From Notolepis coatsorum (taxonomy: Eukaryota > Chordata > Actinopteri > Aulopiformes > Paralepididae): DNA of 64,000 bases. Every line of letters begins with the position of its first letter. Position 1 is the first letter of the stretch. Location: the NCBI GenBank assembly GCA_963971535.1, contig CAXASK010000014.1, positions 2,040,281 to 2,104,280 of the forward strand, read 5' to 3'. Of the stretch, positions 35,031 through 45,472 are shown in pieces. Both the position numbers and the translations under genes were made by a program. Below the pieces are notes generated by a model, which was not told where the DNA came from, made no database searches, and saw only the letters and a program-made list of their open reading frames with translations.

Positions 35031-36242
35031 GAAAATAGTTTCTACGTGGACAACTGTCTGCAAAGCGTCTCGACGCCAGAAGAAGCCGAGGCCCTTCTAC
35101 TCAAGCTCCGCGCCTCCCTGATCAAAGGCGGCTTTGATCTCAGGCAGTGGGCCAGCAGCGACCCGCAAGTATTGCGCAGCCTCTCCCCCGAGGACAAGGC
35201 AGCAAGCAGCGAGACCTGGATGGCGACCATCCCAGGAGAAGCCCAAGAAATGACATTAGGACTAGTCTGGCGCTTCAAAACAGACTCGCTCCATTATAAA
35301 CACACACCCCTGACCAAGGAGCAGGGAAGGTCGACTGCACTACCGACCACCAGACGGAGTGTATACAGAACACTCGCCAGACAATATGACCCGTTGGGAT
35401 GTATTCTACCTTACACCACCAGGGCAAAGATGATTGTAAGAGCGTTATGGGACAAGGACCAGGGCTGGGACGACCCCATACCCGAACACCTTGCATCCAC
35501 ATGGAGAGAGTGGGAGACGGAACTCAGCTCACTCCCAGGTGTTAACATACGCCGCAGCTACTTCCCACCCACAGTGAGGCCGGAGACGTGCCAGATGGAC
35601 CTGCACGTTTTCAGCGATGCCTCCGAAGTAGCCTACGGTTCGGTGGCCTACTTGCGTGCCCGAGAGGAGGGAGGAGAAATACATACTGCCTTCATCCTGG
35701 CTCGCTCAAGAATAGCCCCACGAAAGCAACAATCTATCCCGCGTCTAGAGCTCTGCGCAGCCCTAGCAGGAGCGCAACTCGCCACGTTAATCCAACGTGA
35801 ACTCACCATTCCGGTGCAAAGAACAATCTTGTGGTCAGACTCCACAACAGTACTCACATGGATCCGGTCTGATTCGTGCAGATACAAGGTCTTCGTGGGA
35901 GTCAGAGTCACAGAGATTCAAGATTTAACAGAAGTAGCAAGCTGGAGGTATGTGGACACAAAACACAACCCAGCTGACGTCATCACCTGGGGAATGTCCC
36001 TGGATGACCTCACCCGTCACAACCTATACAGTGACGGGCCAGAGTTCCTCAAGCTCCCGGAAGAAGAGTGGCCTACACCCACCCCACGGGAAGCGAGTAA
36101 AGAGGAGGCAGAAAACAAGAAATCTATGTTCTGTGGATTGAACACACTCGTCTCCACAGACCCCGACATAGACGATTGCCTCACCCTAGAAAGTGCGCAG
36201 CTAAAGACATTCCTGTGGCACCACCCAGAGGTTCACTACTGA
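35031..36242 (+). pseudogene. BEL/Pao reverse transcriptase end and RNase H
   Basis: Continues the same frame after the internal TGA. It opens with FYVDN, where the family normally has YVDD, so the second catalytic aspartate is replaced. Then follow the Pao-type linker (peptidase A17 region) and an RNase H domain with FSDASEVAYG, LWSDSTTVLTWI and KHNPADVIT. It ends at a stop at 36240-36242, after which homology continues in another frame. Confidence 0.9.
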
Positions 36243-36548
36243 CATTACTGCAGCTGACTACGAAGAAGCGGAACTTCTTCTACTACAACGAGCCCAGAGA
36301 GACTCGTTCCCCGATGAGCTAGACTGTCTACAGGGAGCAAAGCCCGTCCCATCAGACAGCAGACTGCTCCACCTAGCCCCCGAGAGCGACGCCCATGGTC
36401 TCATCAGAGTGGGTGGTCGTCTGCGGAGAGCTCCAGACTTACCGGATGACGTCAAGTACCTGATAGTCTTAAACAGCCGACACAAGGTCACAGAGCTGAT
36501 CATAAAGAAATACGACGAGGATGTGCATCACGCCGGGGCAGAGAGTCT
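36243..36548 (+). pseudogene. BEL/Pao pol segment between RNase H and integrase, in a shifted frame
   Basis: Immediately after the 36242 stop, conserved linker sequence (HGLIRVGGRLRRA, then LNSRHKVTELII and VHHAG) is read in the next frame. The conserved integrase N-terminal zinc-binding HH is here. Homology shifts frame again near 36545, where FAEIRRRYWI starts in the integrase frame. Confidence 0.8.
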
Positions 36549-37633
36549 TCGCGGAGATCAGACGTCGCTATTGGATACTGCAAGGGAGAGAAGCAGTGCG
36601 GCGCTTCCAGCGAACCTGTCTAGACTGTCGTAAGTGGCGAGCGCAGCCCAGTATACCCCGGATGGCTGACCTACCTCCCTGTCGCCTCCGACTCGGCGAC
36701 AAGCCCTTTCACTCCACCGGTATGGACTGTTTCGGCCCGCTGTATATAAAGAAAGGAAGAGGCACCGAGAAGCGGTGGGGTATTGTATTCAAATGCATGA
36801 CCACCCGAGCGATGCATATAGAACTCCTTCCAACCATGAGCACAGACTCATTCCTTATGGCCTTCCGAAGATTCACATCGCGTAAAGGAAAACCGTCTAT
36901 ATTGTTGTCTGATCACGGGACAAACTTCAAAGGCGGAGAAAGAGAGCTGAGAGAGAGCTTCCAAGCTATGGGCCCAGAACTTAAGACCCACCTCGCTCCA
37001 TACCAGATTGACTTCCAGTTTAATCCCCCGAACGCACCTCACTTCGGTGGAACTTGGGAACGAGAAGTACGTTCAATAAAGACAGCCCTGTACGCCGTGC
37101 TTGGGGCCCAGACCGTGGCGGAAGAAGTCTTAATGACAGTCCTCACGGAGATCGAGGGAGTATTGAACTCAAAGCCCCTCGGTTACGTCTCAAGTGATGT
37201 AGCAGATGTCGACCCAGTCACCCCCAACACACTCTTGATGGGGCGCCTGGACCCCGCGCTACCACAGACAATGTACAGGCCTGAAGAAGCGAACGGCCGA
37301 AGAATGTGGAGGTACAGTCAAGTATTGGCTGACAAGTTTTGGAACAGCTTCCTACTCCACTACCTACCGTCTCTACAGACCCGCCAGAAATGGGTAAAAG
37401 AGAGAGACAATTTGACAGAAGGAACAGTCGTCATGATTATCGACCAGTCACTACCCCGAGCTATGTGGCCGGCCGGCCGCGTAAGCAAAGTGATCACCGG
37501 TGCCGACGGAAAGGTCCGAGCAGCCGAAGTGCTCGTCCAAGGGCGGACCTACACCCGACCCGTGGCGAGGCTGATAGAACTGCCAAGGCTCCCCGATACC
37601 ATCGATGACGACCATGACCCCATGACTTTGTGA
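36521..37633 (+). pseudogene. BEL/Pao integrase
   Basis: Open frame of 370 codons; the real coding part starts near 36545. It carries the end of the zinc-binding region (CLDC), the rve core with the acidic triad in GMDCFGP, LSDHGTNFKGG and FGGTWEREV, and a C-terminal DUF5641-type domain ending near 37600. The domain itself looks intact, but it cannot be produced as part of Pol because of the upstream breaks. Confidence 0.9.
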
Positions 37634-37710
37634 ACTGACAGACCCCTCACAGCAGACATTGAGTAGTGGACAGTGCGGTTAATCTGTCTCTGCTTAGCTA
37701 ATTAGGTGGG

Positions 37711-37727
37711 ACTAATTAGGGGGCGGC
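37711..37727 (+). promoter_or_regulatory. candidate polypurine tract of the BEL element
   Basis: A purine-rich TTAGGGGGCGGC immediately before the TG start of the 3' LTR, the expected site for plus-strand priming. Confidence 0.5.
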
Positions 37728-39039
37728 TGTTACAAAGGATCAGATTAAACCGAATATATATATTTATTTATTGATATATATTGCATAGTATTTGTATATC
37801 GTTTTGATATCCCCTGTATATTCCTTGTACATATACACGGAATATCCCTTTAGCCCAGACCATAATAGTTCATTCTCCTATTGGACAGCGGTCCACCGGC
37901 GCCAGGGACCGGCCTCCGGAGCCAGGTTCAAAGTCACCGTCAAGATGTGTCTGGACATGCCCGGCCTTGCCCAGGGATACGCGACAGAAATGAGATTGGA
38001 ACTAGTTTGTTCACCGTGCGTATAAATACGGCGCAGGTGAATATAGAAGCCCCTTACCCCCTTACCTTCCTTAGTATGTTACCGATAAGTTGAAGCCTCA
38101 CCCACGATACAACGTGCGGTGAAGTATGGCCTGTTTGGCCCCAGAATAGAGCATCGAGACCGCGTGCAAATTAGTAACTGAATTGTCAGAGTTTGGCGCT
38201 ATACCGTCGAGTGCGACATATTTCTATTAAGTCTTTAATAGTCTATTTGTGTATAGTGTATCGTGCGGTTAGAATTCTACAGTGACCAGCATCTCCAACG
38301 CTTCCTCGTATTAGCTAGAGTTCTTATCCAGGCTGGGCCGACCACATGGCGCTTTCACCCGAGGAGACCTAGACGAGAGCCGTATGGACATGTACACTGG
38401 ATTAATCTACCCGACGACTACATAGCCCTTTGCGGCTGGAATATATTTGCTTTGGTCCTGTGATTTATGGAGCGGATAATCGCCGACGCCTGCACGTGTT
38501 GGATTTACCCCGAGAGGAGTCAAGTCGAGTCGGCGCCCAGAGAGCCTGAGGCCGACTAGCTTTCTTCCCTGTGGAGCTACAGTCTACAAGAGAACCAAGC
38601 TGTATTCGTCTGTGGATCAAGAGGCTACTGCACCGGCTTCTGTACCTGAAGTCTCCCTAGTCATCATTGACCAGACGTCCTACTACCGACAGATCTTCTA
38701 CCCCCCCTGCTGGCTTACAACCAGTGGGAACCCCTTCCAGTATCGCCCGCTATCTTACTAGTGCACCATAGATATGATTCCCTAAGATTCAAGTTGTATA
38801 ATTACCTCCTGCGTAACCAGAGAATGGACATTCGTTATTGATTTGCCTACGCATATTCCTTTGCCTTACAAGTGCATTCAAAGAATAATGTAAAGTATCC
38901 TATGTACCTTTTGCTCCATTAAATACTTGATTAATACCTTTGACTGGAACCGATTTCATTGTGGGAAGTGTTCATCATATTCATATATCGTGTACTGTAT
39001 GGCCAGTAGTTAAAGTACATAAAGCGGTAGTGGTTTAAT
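37728..39039 (+). repeat. BEL/Pao 3' LTR, last ~40 bp missing
   Basis: Matches the 5' LTR from 30073 to 31377 with five transitions and a 7-bp insertion near 38260. It then switches to hAT MITE sequence at GGTTTAAT|GATACC, whereas the 5' copy continues for about 40 bp before the primer site. Confidence 0.85.
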
Positions 39040-39365
39040 GATACCATACTTTTTTTTTCTCTCTTTTTTAACAAGTCGATTATTAATTTCAATATAGAAT
39101 ATTCGTCGACAGCCCTACAAGTACAATTAGTTACTGCACACACTACATCACCCCTGAGTGGAACATGGAAAGCCAAACTTTCCCCCACTGTACTGAAAAC
39201 CCGTACCGAACCGTGACGTCTAAACCGAGGTACGTACCGAACCGTGTTTTTTGTGTACCGTTACACCCCTACAGGATAGTCAAAGAACTTTAAAGCCATT
39301 TTTCTCAGTTTCACTGTTTGCATAGTTACTGCCGTTAGTTAGCATGAGACTAATCCTAGTCATAC

Positions 39366-39647
39366 CTGCGGCGGTGGTGGTGGTGGTCGATGTAGCGCTA
39401 GCTAGGGGGCTGGAGGCAAAGGCAGTAGTGGGGGCGGGGGCGGCTGTGGGAGCAGACGCCGTGCTGATGGCGCTCGATGGAGGATCTAGGTTGATGACGG
39501 GGATGGAGGCGGCCGCCTTGGCAGGGGTGGAGGCGGTGGGCAGAGGGGCGGCCAGGAGGCTGCTCAGAGTGGTGGTGGAGTTGAGGAATGAAGCCAGCTG
39601 AGAGGTGGTGGTCACCGCGGCCGGTGGAGGGACCGGCTCCTCGGGCT
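39366..39647 (-). CDS. POM121: POM121 exon
   Basis: The acceptor is CTACTTCCTCAG and the donor is GCCGCAG|GTATGAC on the gene strand. It encodes 94 residues beginning EPEEPVPPP and rich in Ala, Thr and Ser, including TTTLSSLLAAPLP and IPVINLDPPSSA. This is a low-complexity linker between the basic middle region and the FG domain. Phase 1 at both ends fits the neighbouring exons. Confidence 0.92.
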
Positions 39648-39659
39648 CTGAGGAAGTAG

Positions 39660-40505
39660 GACAAATATACGGCTCAATTAATTGCATTCATATGGCGCTT
39701 ATATCCAAAGCACTTTACAACGTATGCCTCACATTCACCCATTCACTCGCAACACCGACGGCGGTGGCGACCATGCAAGGTGCCAACCTGCCAACCTGGT
39801 CATCGGGAGCCATTAGGGGTGAAGTATCCTGCCCAAGGACACTTCACAGTAGGAGAGAACAGACTCTTTTGTGTTGCTTCCACTAGCAGTTAAGGCTGAG
39901 CCCGAACGTTCGAACGTTCATTCGTTACGCTGGCGTTCGGATTTTAATTAATGGGTTTGAACGTTCGGGGGGAAAAAAATACGTTCACACTAATATAACT
40001 GTTTAGAATAAAATAGTCTATTGGCTGAGTGCGGCCGGCTTTCGTGTGACATCACGCCCGGGCGAGTCAACCAGGAAATTCAAATGACTGATCACAGATA
40101 CATTCAGACAGTCAGTACTGGATCTAACAAAATGGATTTATGGATTAAATACACATTTATGGAAAATTCAAGCCCGCCAGACTAGAAAGCTTCTGGGAGA
40201 CATGCGACGGCTGTTCCAATTCATACGGCGAGGTTCTACCGGGCCGGCGGCAAAAAGTGAGTCTGCGTTATATGATATTATGTCTGACTGCTGTCTGACC
40301 GCGATACAGGTCGTCTGTTCCCTTTATATTTAGTGCTTTGTTTACATGAACAGCCACCACTGTAAACAATTTTTTTTTCACAGATAGACTATGCAATGCC
40401 GCACCTGTAGGATCTGTAATGATAAAATGAATTAATAAAAAAACGAACATCCAAAACGTCTGTTTGAAAAACCCTGGCGAACTCCGAACCCTGTTGGGAC
40501 AGCCT
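39660..40505. other. POM121 intron, dispersed repeat and unassigned sequence
   Basis: About 39690-39860 carries a widespread fish repeat type with TTCACCCATTCACTCGCAACAC, GTGCCAACCTG and CATCGGGAGCCATTAGGGG. Sequence from 39900 to 40500 includes a small inverted word pair around GAACGTTCGAACGTTC and is otherwise unassigned. Confidence 0.5.
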
Positions 40506-42400
40506 TACTAGCAGTAGGACAGAACAGACACTTTGGTGTTGCTTCCACTAGCAGTAGGACAGAACAGGACAGACACTTTGGTGTTGCTGCCACTAGCAGT
40601 AGGACAGAACAGGACAGACACTTTGGTGTTGCTTCCACTAGCAGTAGGACAGAACAGAACAGACACTTTGGTGTTGCTTCCACTAGCAGTAGGACAGAAC
40701 AGACACTTTGGTGTTGCTTCCACTAGCAGTAGGACAGAACAGAACAGACACTTTGGTGTTGCTTCCACTAGCAGTAGGACAGAACAGAACAGACACTTTG
40801 GTGTTGCTGCCACTAGCAGTAGGACAGAACAGAACAGACACTTTGGTGTTGCTTCCACTAGCAGTAGGACAGAACAGACACTTTGGTGTTGCTTCCACTA
40901 TCAGTAGGACAGAACAGACACTTTGGTGTTGCTTCCACTAGCAGTAGGACAGAACAGAACAGACACTTTGGTGTTGCTTCCACTAGCAGTAGGACAGAAC
41001 AGGACAGACACTTTGGTGTTGCTTCCACTAGCAATAGGACAGAACAGACACTTTGGTGTTGCCTCCACTAGCAGTAGGACAGAACAGAACAGACACTTTG
41101 GTGTTGCTTCCACTAGCAGTAGGACAGAACAGAACAGACACTTTGGTGTTGCTTCCACTAGCAGTAGGACAGAACAGACACTTTGGTGTTGCTTCCACTA
41201 GCAGTAGGACAGAACAGAACAGACACTTTGGTGTTGCTTCCACTAGCAGTAGGACAGAACAGACACTTTGGTGTTGCTTCCACTAGCAGTAGGACAGAAC
41301 AGAACAGACACTTTGGTGTTGCTTCCACTAGCAGTAGGACAGAACAGACACTTTGGTGTTGCTTCCACTAGCAGTAGGACAGAACAGAACAGACACTTTG
41401 GTGTTGCTTCCACTAGCAGTAGGACAGAACAGAACAGACACTTTGGTGTTGCTTCCACTAGCAGTAGGACAGAACAGAACAGACACCTTGGTGTTGCTTC
41501 CACTAGCAGTAGGACAGAACAGACACTTTGGTGTTGCTTCCACTAGCAGTAGGACAGAACAGAACAGACACTTTGGTGTTGCTTCCACTAGCAGTAGGAC
41601 AGAACAGAACAGACACTTTGGTGTTGCTTCCACTAGCAGTAGGACAGAACAAAACAGACACTTGTGTTGCTTCCACTAGCAGTAGGATAGAACAGAACAG
41701 ACACTTGTGTTGCTTCCACTAGCAGTAGGACAGAACAGAACAGACACTTTGGTGTTGCTTCCACTAGCAGTAGGACAGAACAGGACAGACACTTTGGTGT
41801 TGCTTCCACTAGCAGTAGGACAGAACAGAACAGACACCTTGGTGTTGCTTCCACTAGCAGTAGGACAGAACAGAACAGACACTTTGGTGTTGCTTCCACT
41901 AGCAGTAGGACAGAACAGACACTTTGGTGTTGCTTCCACTAGCAGTAGGACAGAACAGACACTTTGGTGTTGCTTCCACTAGCAGTAGGACAGAACAGAA
42001 CAGACACTTTGGTGTTGCTTCCACTAGCAGTAGGACAGAACAGAACAGACACTTTGGTGTTGCTTCCACTAGCAGTAGGACAGAACAGAACAGACATTTT
42101 GGTGTTGCTTCCACTAGCAGTAGGACAGAACAGAACAGACACTTTGGTGTTGCTTCCACTAGCAGTAGGACAGAACAGACACTTTGGTGTTGCTTCCACT
42201 AGCAGTAGGACAGAACAGAACAGACACTTTGGTGTTGCTTCCACTAGCAGTAGGACAGAACAGAACAGACACCTTGGTGTTGCTTCCACTAGCAGTAGGA
42301 CAGAACAGAACAGACACTTTGGTGTTGCTTCCACTAGCAGTAGGACAGAACAGAACAGACACTTTGGTGTTGCTTCCACTAGCAGTAGGACAGAACAGAA
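40506..42400. repeat. ~39-44-bp minisatellite ending at a POM121 splice donor
   Basis: About 44 units reading TAGGACAGAACAGAACAGAC then ACTTTGGTGTTGCTTCCACTA. Length variation comes from one or two copies of AGAAC. The array stops about 10 bp before the exon at 42410, so on the gene strand the intron opens with the donor GTGAGTCAC and runs straight into the repeats. The many open frames through it are not genes. Confidence 0.97.
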
Positions 42401-42409
42401 GTGACTCAC

Positions 42410-42509
42410 CGGGTTCCTCCAGCTCCTTCTGGATCTTGCTGAGGACAGCTTTCTTCTCCTGGTCCAGGTCTTTCACAGTGATGGTGTATCCCAGCTCTGG
42501 AGGTGGGGG
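42410..42509 (-). CDS. POM121: POM121 exon
   Basis: The acceptor is CTTCCCCTACAG and the donor is GAACCCG|GTGAGTC. It encodes PPPPELGYTITVKDLDQEKK and a predicted helix AVLSKIQKELEEP. The PPPPELGY/VKDLDxEK words resemble the conserved block that precedes the Ala/Thr-rich linker in mammalian POM121. Starts in phase 0 and ends in phase 1. Confidence 0.94.
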
Positions 42510-42583
42510 CTGTAGGGGAAGTAGAATATATTGAGCATTTCAGCCGTCTATGTACCGATACCACAGGTTTCAACTGTTAGCAT

Positions 42584-43074
42584 TAGGGGTGGGAATCACC
42601 AGAGGCCTCACAATACGATACTATCACGATACTTGAGTCACGATACGATAGTATTGCGACACTAATATTGCGATATGCTGAGTATTGTGATATTAATATT
42701 GCGATTTATTACCTTTTTTCAACTGCGAAGTCAAACTTTGTCAACACGTTCAGTCTGTTCATCTCACTTCAATAATTTTTATTGCAGAACATGGTATTTT
42801 CTCAAGCAGACAGATGTAAACACTGTAATTTGTGTTGCATGTACCTGACAAACTGAACTGTTTGTATTACAGTCATATTCCAACTTAACTGAATGCACAC
42901 GTGTGTGGACTACTGTACTATTACAGGTATTGAAATGACAATGCAACTTTCTTATGCAACAAAAACTTTTTTTTTTATAAATAATTATATCGATACTTGG
43001 CGTCCCTGTATCGATAGTATCGCCACGCAAAGTATCGCGATACTACTACGTATCGATATTTTCCCCCACCCCTA
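42584..43074. mobile_element. hAT MITE with perfect 8-bp duplication
   Basis: Begins TAGGGGTGGGAATC and ends TTTTCCCCCACCCCTA. Flanked by GTTAGCAT at 42576-42583 and 43075-43082. Ends are full of CGATA/TATCG words. The middle (about 42712-42960) is shared with the element at 5946-7375. Confidence 0.9.
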
Positions 43075-43083
43075 GTTAGCATT

Positions 43084-43675
43084 GTCCAAGTATCTACTCA
43101 ATCCATTAGTATTATCCAAGTATCTATCTACCCAACCCATTAGTATTATCCAAGTATCTACCCAACCCATTAGTATTATCCAAGTATCTACCCAATCCAT
43201 TAGTATTATCCAAGTATCTATCTACCCAACCCATTAGTATTATCCAAGTATCTACCCAACCCATTAGTATTATCCAAGTATCTACCCAATCCATTAGTAT
43301 TATCCAAGTATCTATCTACCCAACCCATTAGTATTATCCAAGTATCTACCCAACCCATTAGTATTATCCAAGTATCTACTCAATCCATTAGTATTATCCA
43401 AGTATCTATCTACCCAACCCATTAGTATTATCCAAGTATCTACCCAACCCATTAGTATTGTCCAAGTATCTATCTACCCAACCCATTAGTATTATCCAAG
43501 TATCTACCCAATCCATTAGTATTATCCAAGTATCTATCTACCCAATCCATTAGTATTGTCCAAGTATCTACCCAATCCATTAGTATTGTCCAAGTATCTA
43601 TCTACCCAATCCATTAGTATTGTCCAAGTATCTACCCAACCATTAGTATTGTCCAAGTATCTACCCAATCCATTC
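43084..43675. repeat. ~29/33-bp minisatellite
   Basis: About 19 units of TTAGTATTATCCAAGTATCT followed by ACCCAACCCA or ATCTACCCAACCCA. It starts immediately beyond the hAT MITE's right duplication. Confidence 0.95.
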
Positions 43676-43884
43676 GTTTTACTGAAGAGAATATACTTAA
43701 GGCCATTCGTTTTGACAAAAAGTGATTTGAGAGACACAATCCAATTTCTCCATTCACAATCTTTCTATGAGTGGCGTTGCTTTGATTTCTGAGCAAGACA
43801 GATCTAGGATCAGATTTTTAACATTAAAAAACATTAGGTGCATGATCCTGGATAACGGAGACAAATGGTGCAGACAGTCCTCAC

Positions 43885-44252
43885 TAGGGTTGGGCACCGA
43901 AAACCGGTTCTAATAGGAACCGGTTCCTAACTTCCGGTTCTGGAACCGGAAGTAACATATTTGAATTTCGATTCTAAATTTCGATTTTTTTTTTTTTTTT
44001 TTACTTTTTTTTTTTTACCCTAGTTACAGTACAGCAACCAAATTAAACTGTATCAAGTCAACTGAAAATGTGAATAGTATGATTTTCTTTTTGAAATAAA
44101 AAAATAAATAAAAATCTCCTTCGAAATAAGCTGTGACCTGTTTTGACCTGCACCTCAAAGAATCGGAATCGAGAATCGTTTAGAACAGGAATCGATATGG
44201 AGAATCGGAATCGGAACCGGAATCGTTCAAATCCAAACGATGCCCAACCCTA
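43885..44252. mobile_element. hAT MITE inserted at a POM121 splice donor
   Basis: Begins TAGGGTTGGGCACC and ends GATGCCCAACCCTA. Flanked by the perfect 8-bp duplication GTCCTCAC (43877-43884 and 44253-44260). The right duplication, read on the gene strand, is GTGAGGAC, the donor of the exon that ends at 44261. Confidence 0.93.
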
Positions 44253-44260
44253 GTCCTCAC

Positions 44261-44382
44261 CAGAGATATCTGGTCTCCACGACGACTGGACACCAGCTGG
44301 ATCTTGCGTTTCTGTTTCCCACTGCTGCCAACAGAGGGCGCCAAGGCAGCGGCCGGGACCTCAGGAGCCACACTCACTTTAC
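44261..44382 (-). CDS. POM121: POM121 exon
   Basis: The acceptor is CTCGTTTCAG and the donor is ATCTCTG|GTGAGGAC. It encodes SKVSVAPEVPAAALAPSVG and the basic segment GKQKRKIQLVSSRRGD, a likely nuclear-import signal that resembles the mammalian RRRKVRLLSSRR-type segment. Starts in phase 1 and ends in phase 0. The donor is one copy of a hAT target duplication. Confidence 0.94.
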
Positions 44383-44419
44383 CTGAAACGAGACCACATT
44401 TAGTACAGGAACAACACAT

Positions 44420-44925
44420 ACTATACCAGGTCCACAAGATGGCTACTTTAAAAAAAAAAAAAAAAACGAGAATAAACACTGAACTAGGAAGAACAGCTTT
44501 TTCAAGCTTCGCACCTTGGGCATGGAATGGGCTACAGGACCATATCCACTTAGATACCCTGGTCTCCCTCTGCGGATTTAAATCTGTATTACATAACTTC
44601 CTACAAGAAGAATGTCGCTGCTTTCTGTAGTCGGGTCCCAGCTGCAAAACTGCAAAATTACCCTGTATTTTACTGTCGTACACTTTTACTATTATGTAGA
44701 CTATTTCGTTTTGTGTTTTTATGTTTATATGTGATGTATTGTATATTGTATACATGCACTTTTATTATGTTCTTGTGTGATGTACCGCACATTTTATTGC
44801 TGTCTGATATTTGCAAATGTTATTGCTGTCATCTTGGCCAGGTCTCCCTTGCAAAAGAGATCTTGTATCTCAATGGGACTTCCTGGTTAAATAAAGGTTA
44901 AATAAAAAAATAAATAAAAAGTTTA
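44420..44925 (+). mobile_element. LINE 3' end
   Basis: Encodes a degraded C-terminal piece of a non-LTR retrotransposon ORF (INTELGRTAFSSFAPWAWNG...LDTLVSL). A 3' tail follows with TCTCCCTTGCAAAAGAGATC and GGTTAAATAAAGGTTAAATA, which I recognise as a common fish LINE tail type. 5' truncated; a poly(A) run opens it. Confidence 0.75.
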
Positions 44926-45472
44926 AGACAGTGTTTTAACTCCAGCACGTATATAATTAAGGAGAATAAGCCATGTAATTTAATGGTCGACTCCATACGT
45001 GGTCGTGCCTCATGACATGAATGTTCCCACAAATGCAGCCAGAAGATCTGAACCAGTATCTTTTCAGTCTAGACCTCTTCAGAAGAATGGCCGTTGCTAA
45101 GGGTTACAGCTTGGACCCAGTGTCTCTCCCGTCAGCTGCGCTGCAACAAGGAGTGAATCACTTGGGCCAAAACAGAATGTTTATGAAAAGGTCTATGCCG
45201 AGATAGGCGTCACTTTTATTAAAAAGCGTCTGTTGGAAAAACCCTGACGATGTTTTTGTTTCGTTCTTGATTTATTGTGATGTTTCTTCTTGACTTGTTT
45301 AAAGAAGACGTGTCCGGCCCATGGGGACATTAATGTGTGTTGTCGGGCTTTACAAATAAATTTGATTTGATTAATTGAAGAATGTGGTTTAGATGACAGA
45401 TGAAGCCCAGGGCAGGCTGGTGTACTTAAAACTCTGGTGAATCCCGTCTCCTCGGGCAGCTCAAGGTATGAC
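44926..45472. other. POM121 intron, unassigned
   Basis: A 61-codon frame at 45021-45206 has no recognisable domain. The stretch near 45210-45245 (CGTCTGTTGGAAAAACCCTG) resembles 40457-40480, suggesting another dispersed repeat. Confidence 0.4.

Larger units (their letters stand above)
30073..39039 (+). mobile_element. BEL/Pao LTR retrotransposon, recently inserted but disabled
   Basis: Two direct repeats of about 1.3 kb flank a 6.3-kb interior. The interior encodes, in order, Gag, zinc knuckles, an aspartic protease (LDDGS), reverse transcriptase, RNase H and integrase, the BEL/Pao order. A tRNA primer site lies just inside the 5' LTR and a purine tract before the 3' LTR. The LTR copies differ at five transitions and one 7-bp insertion, so insertion was recent. 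The coding region nevertheless has a frameshift in gag, an in-frame stop and a changed catalytic residue in reverse transcriptase, and two further frameshifts before integrase. No clear target duplication is seen, which fits a 3' LTR that appears to lack its last 40 bp. Confidence 0.95.
29971..39271. mobile_element. hAT MITE (about 334 bp) interrupted by a BEL/Pao element
   Basis: Left end TAGGGGTGTAA and right end TTACACCCCTA are exact inverted repeats. They are flanked by the perfect 8-bp duplication CAGGATAG (29963-29970 and 39272-39279). Taking out the retrotransposon leaves about 102 bp on the left and 232 bp on the right, with GTACCGAACCGT-type repeats near both ends. It has no coding capacity of its own. 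Confidence 0.9.

Noticed and set aside
31685-36503. Minus-strand frames of 60-120 codons within the BEL element
   Set aside because: Shadows of gag and pol on the other strand.
40506-42400. Regular ~40-bp repeats resembling a CRISPR array
   Set aside because: Units are contiguous with no unique spacers, the genome is vertebrate, and no cas-like genes are present. It is a minisatellite.
40432-42534. Many overlapping frames of 60-156 codons on both strands
   Set aside because: All are translations of the minisatellite, with identical repeated peptides in several frames.
45021-45206. 61-codon frame within a POM121 intron
   Set aside because: No splice sites keep POM121 phase, no domain is recognised, and the neighbouring exons already join in frame.
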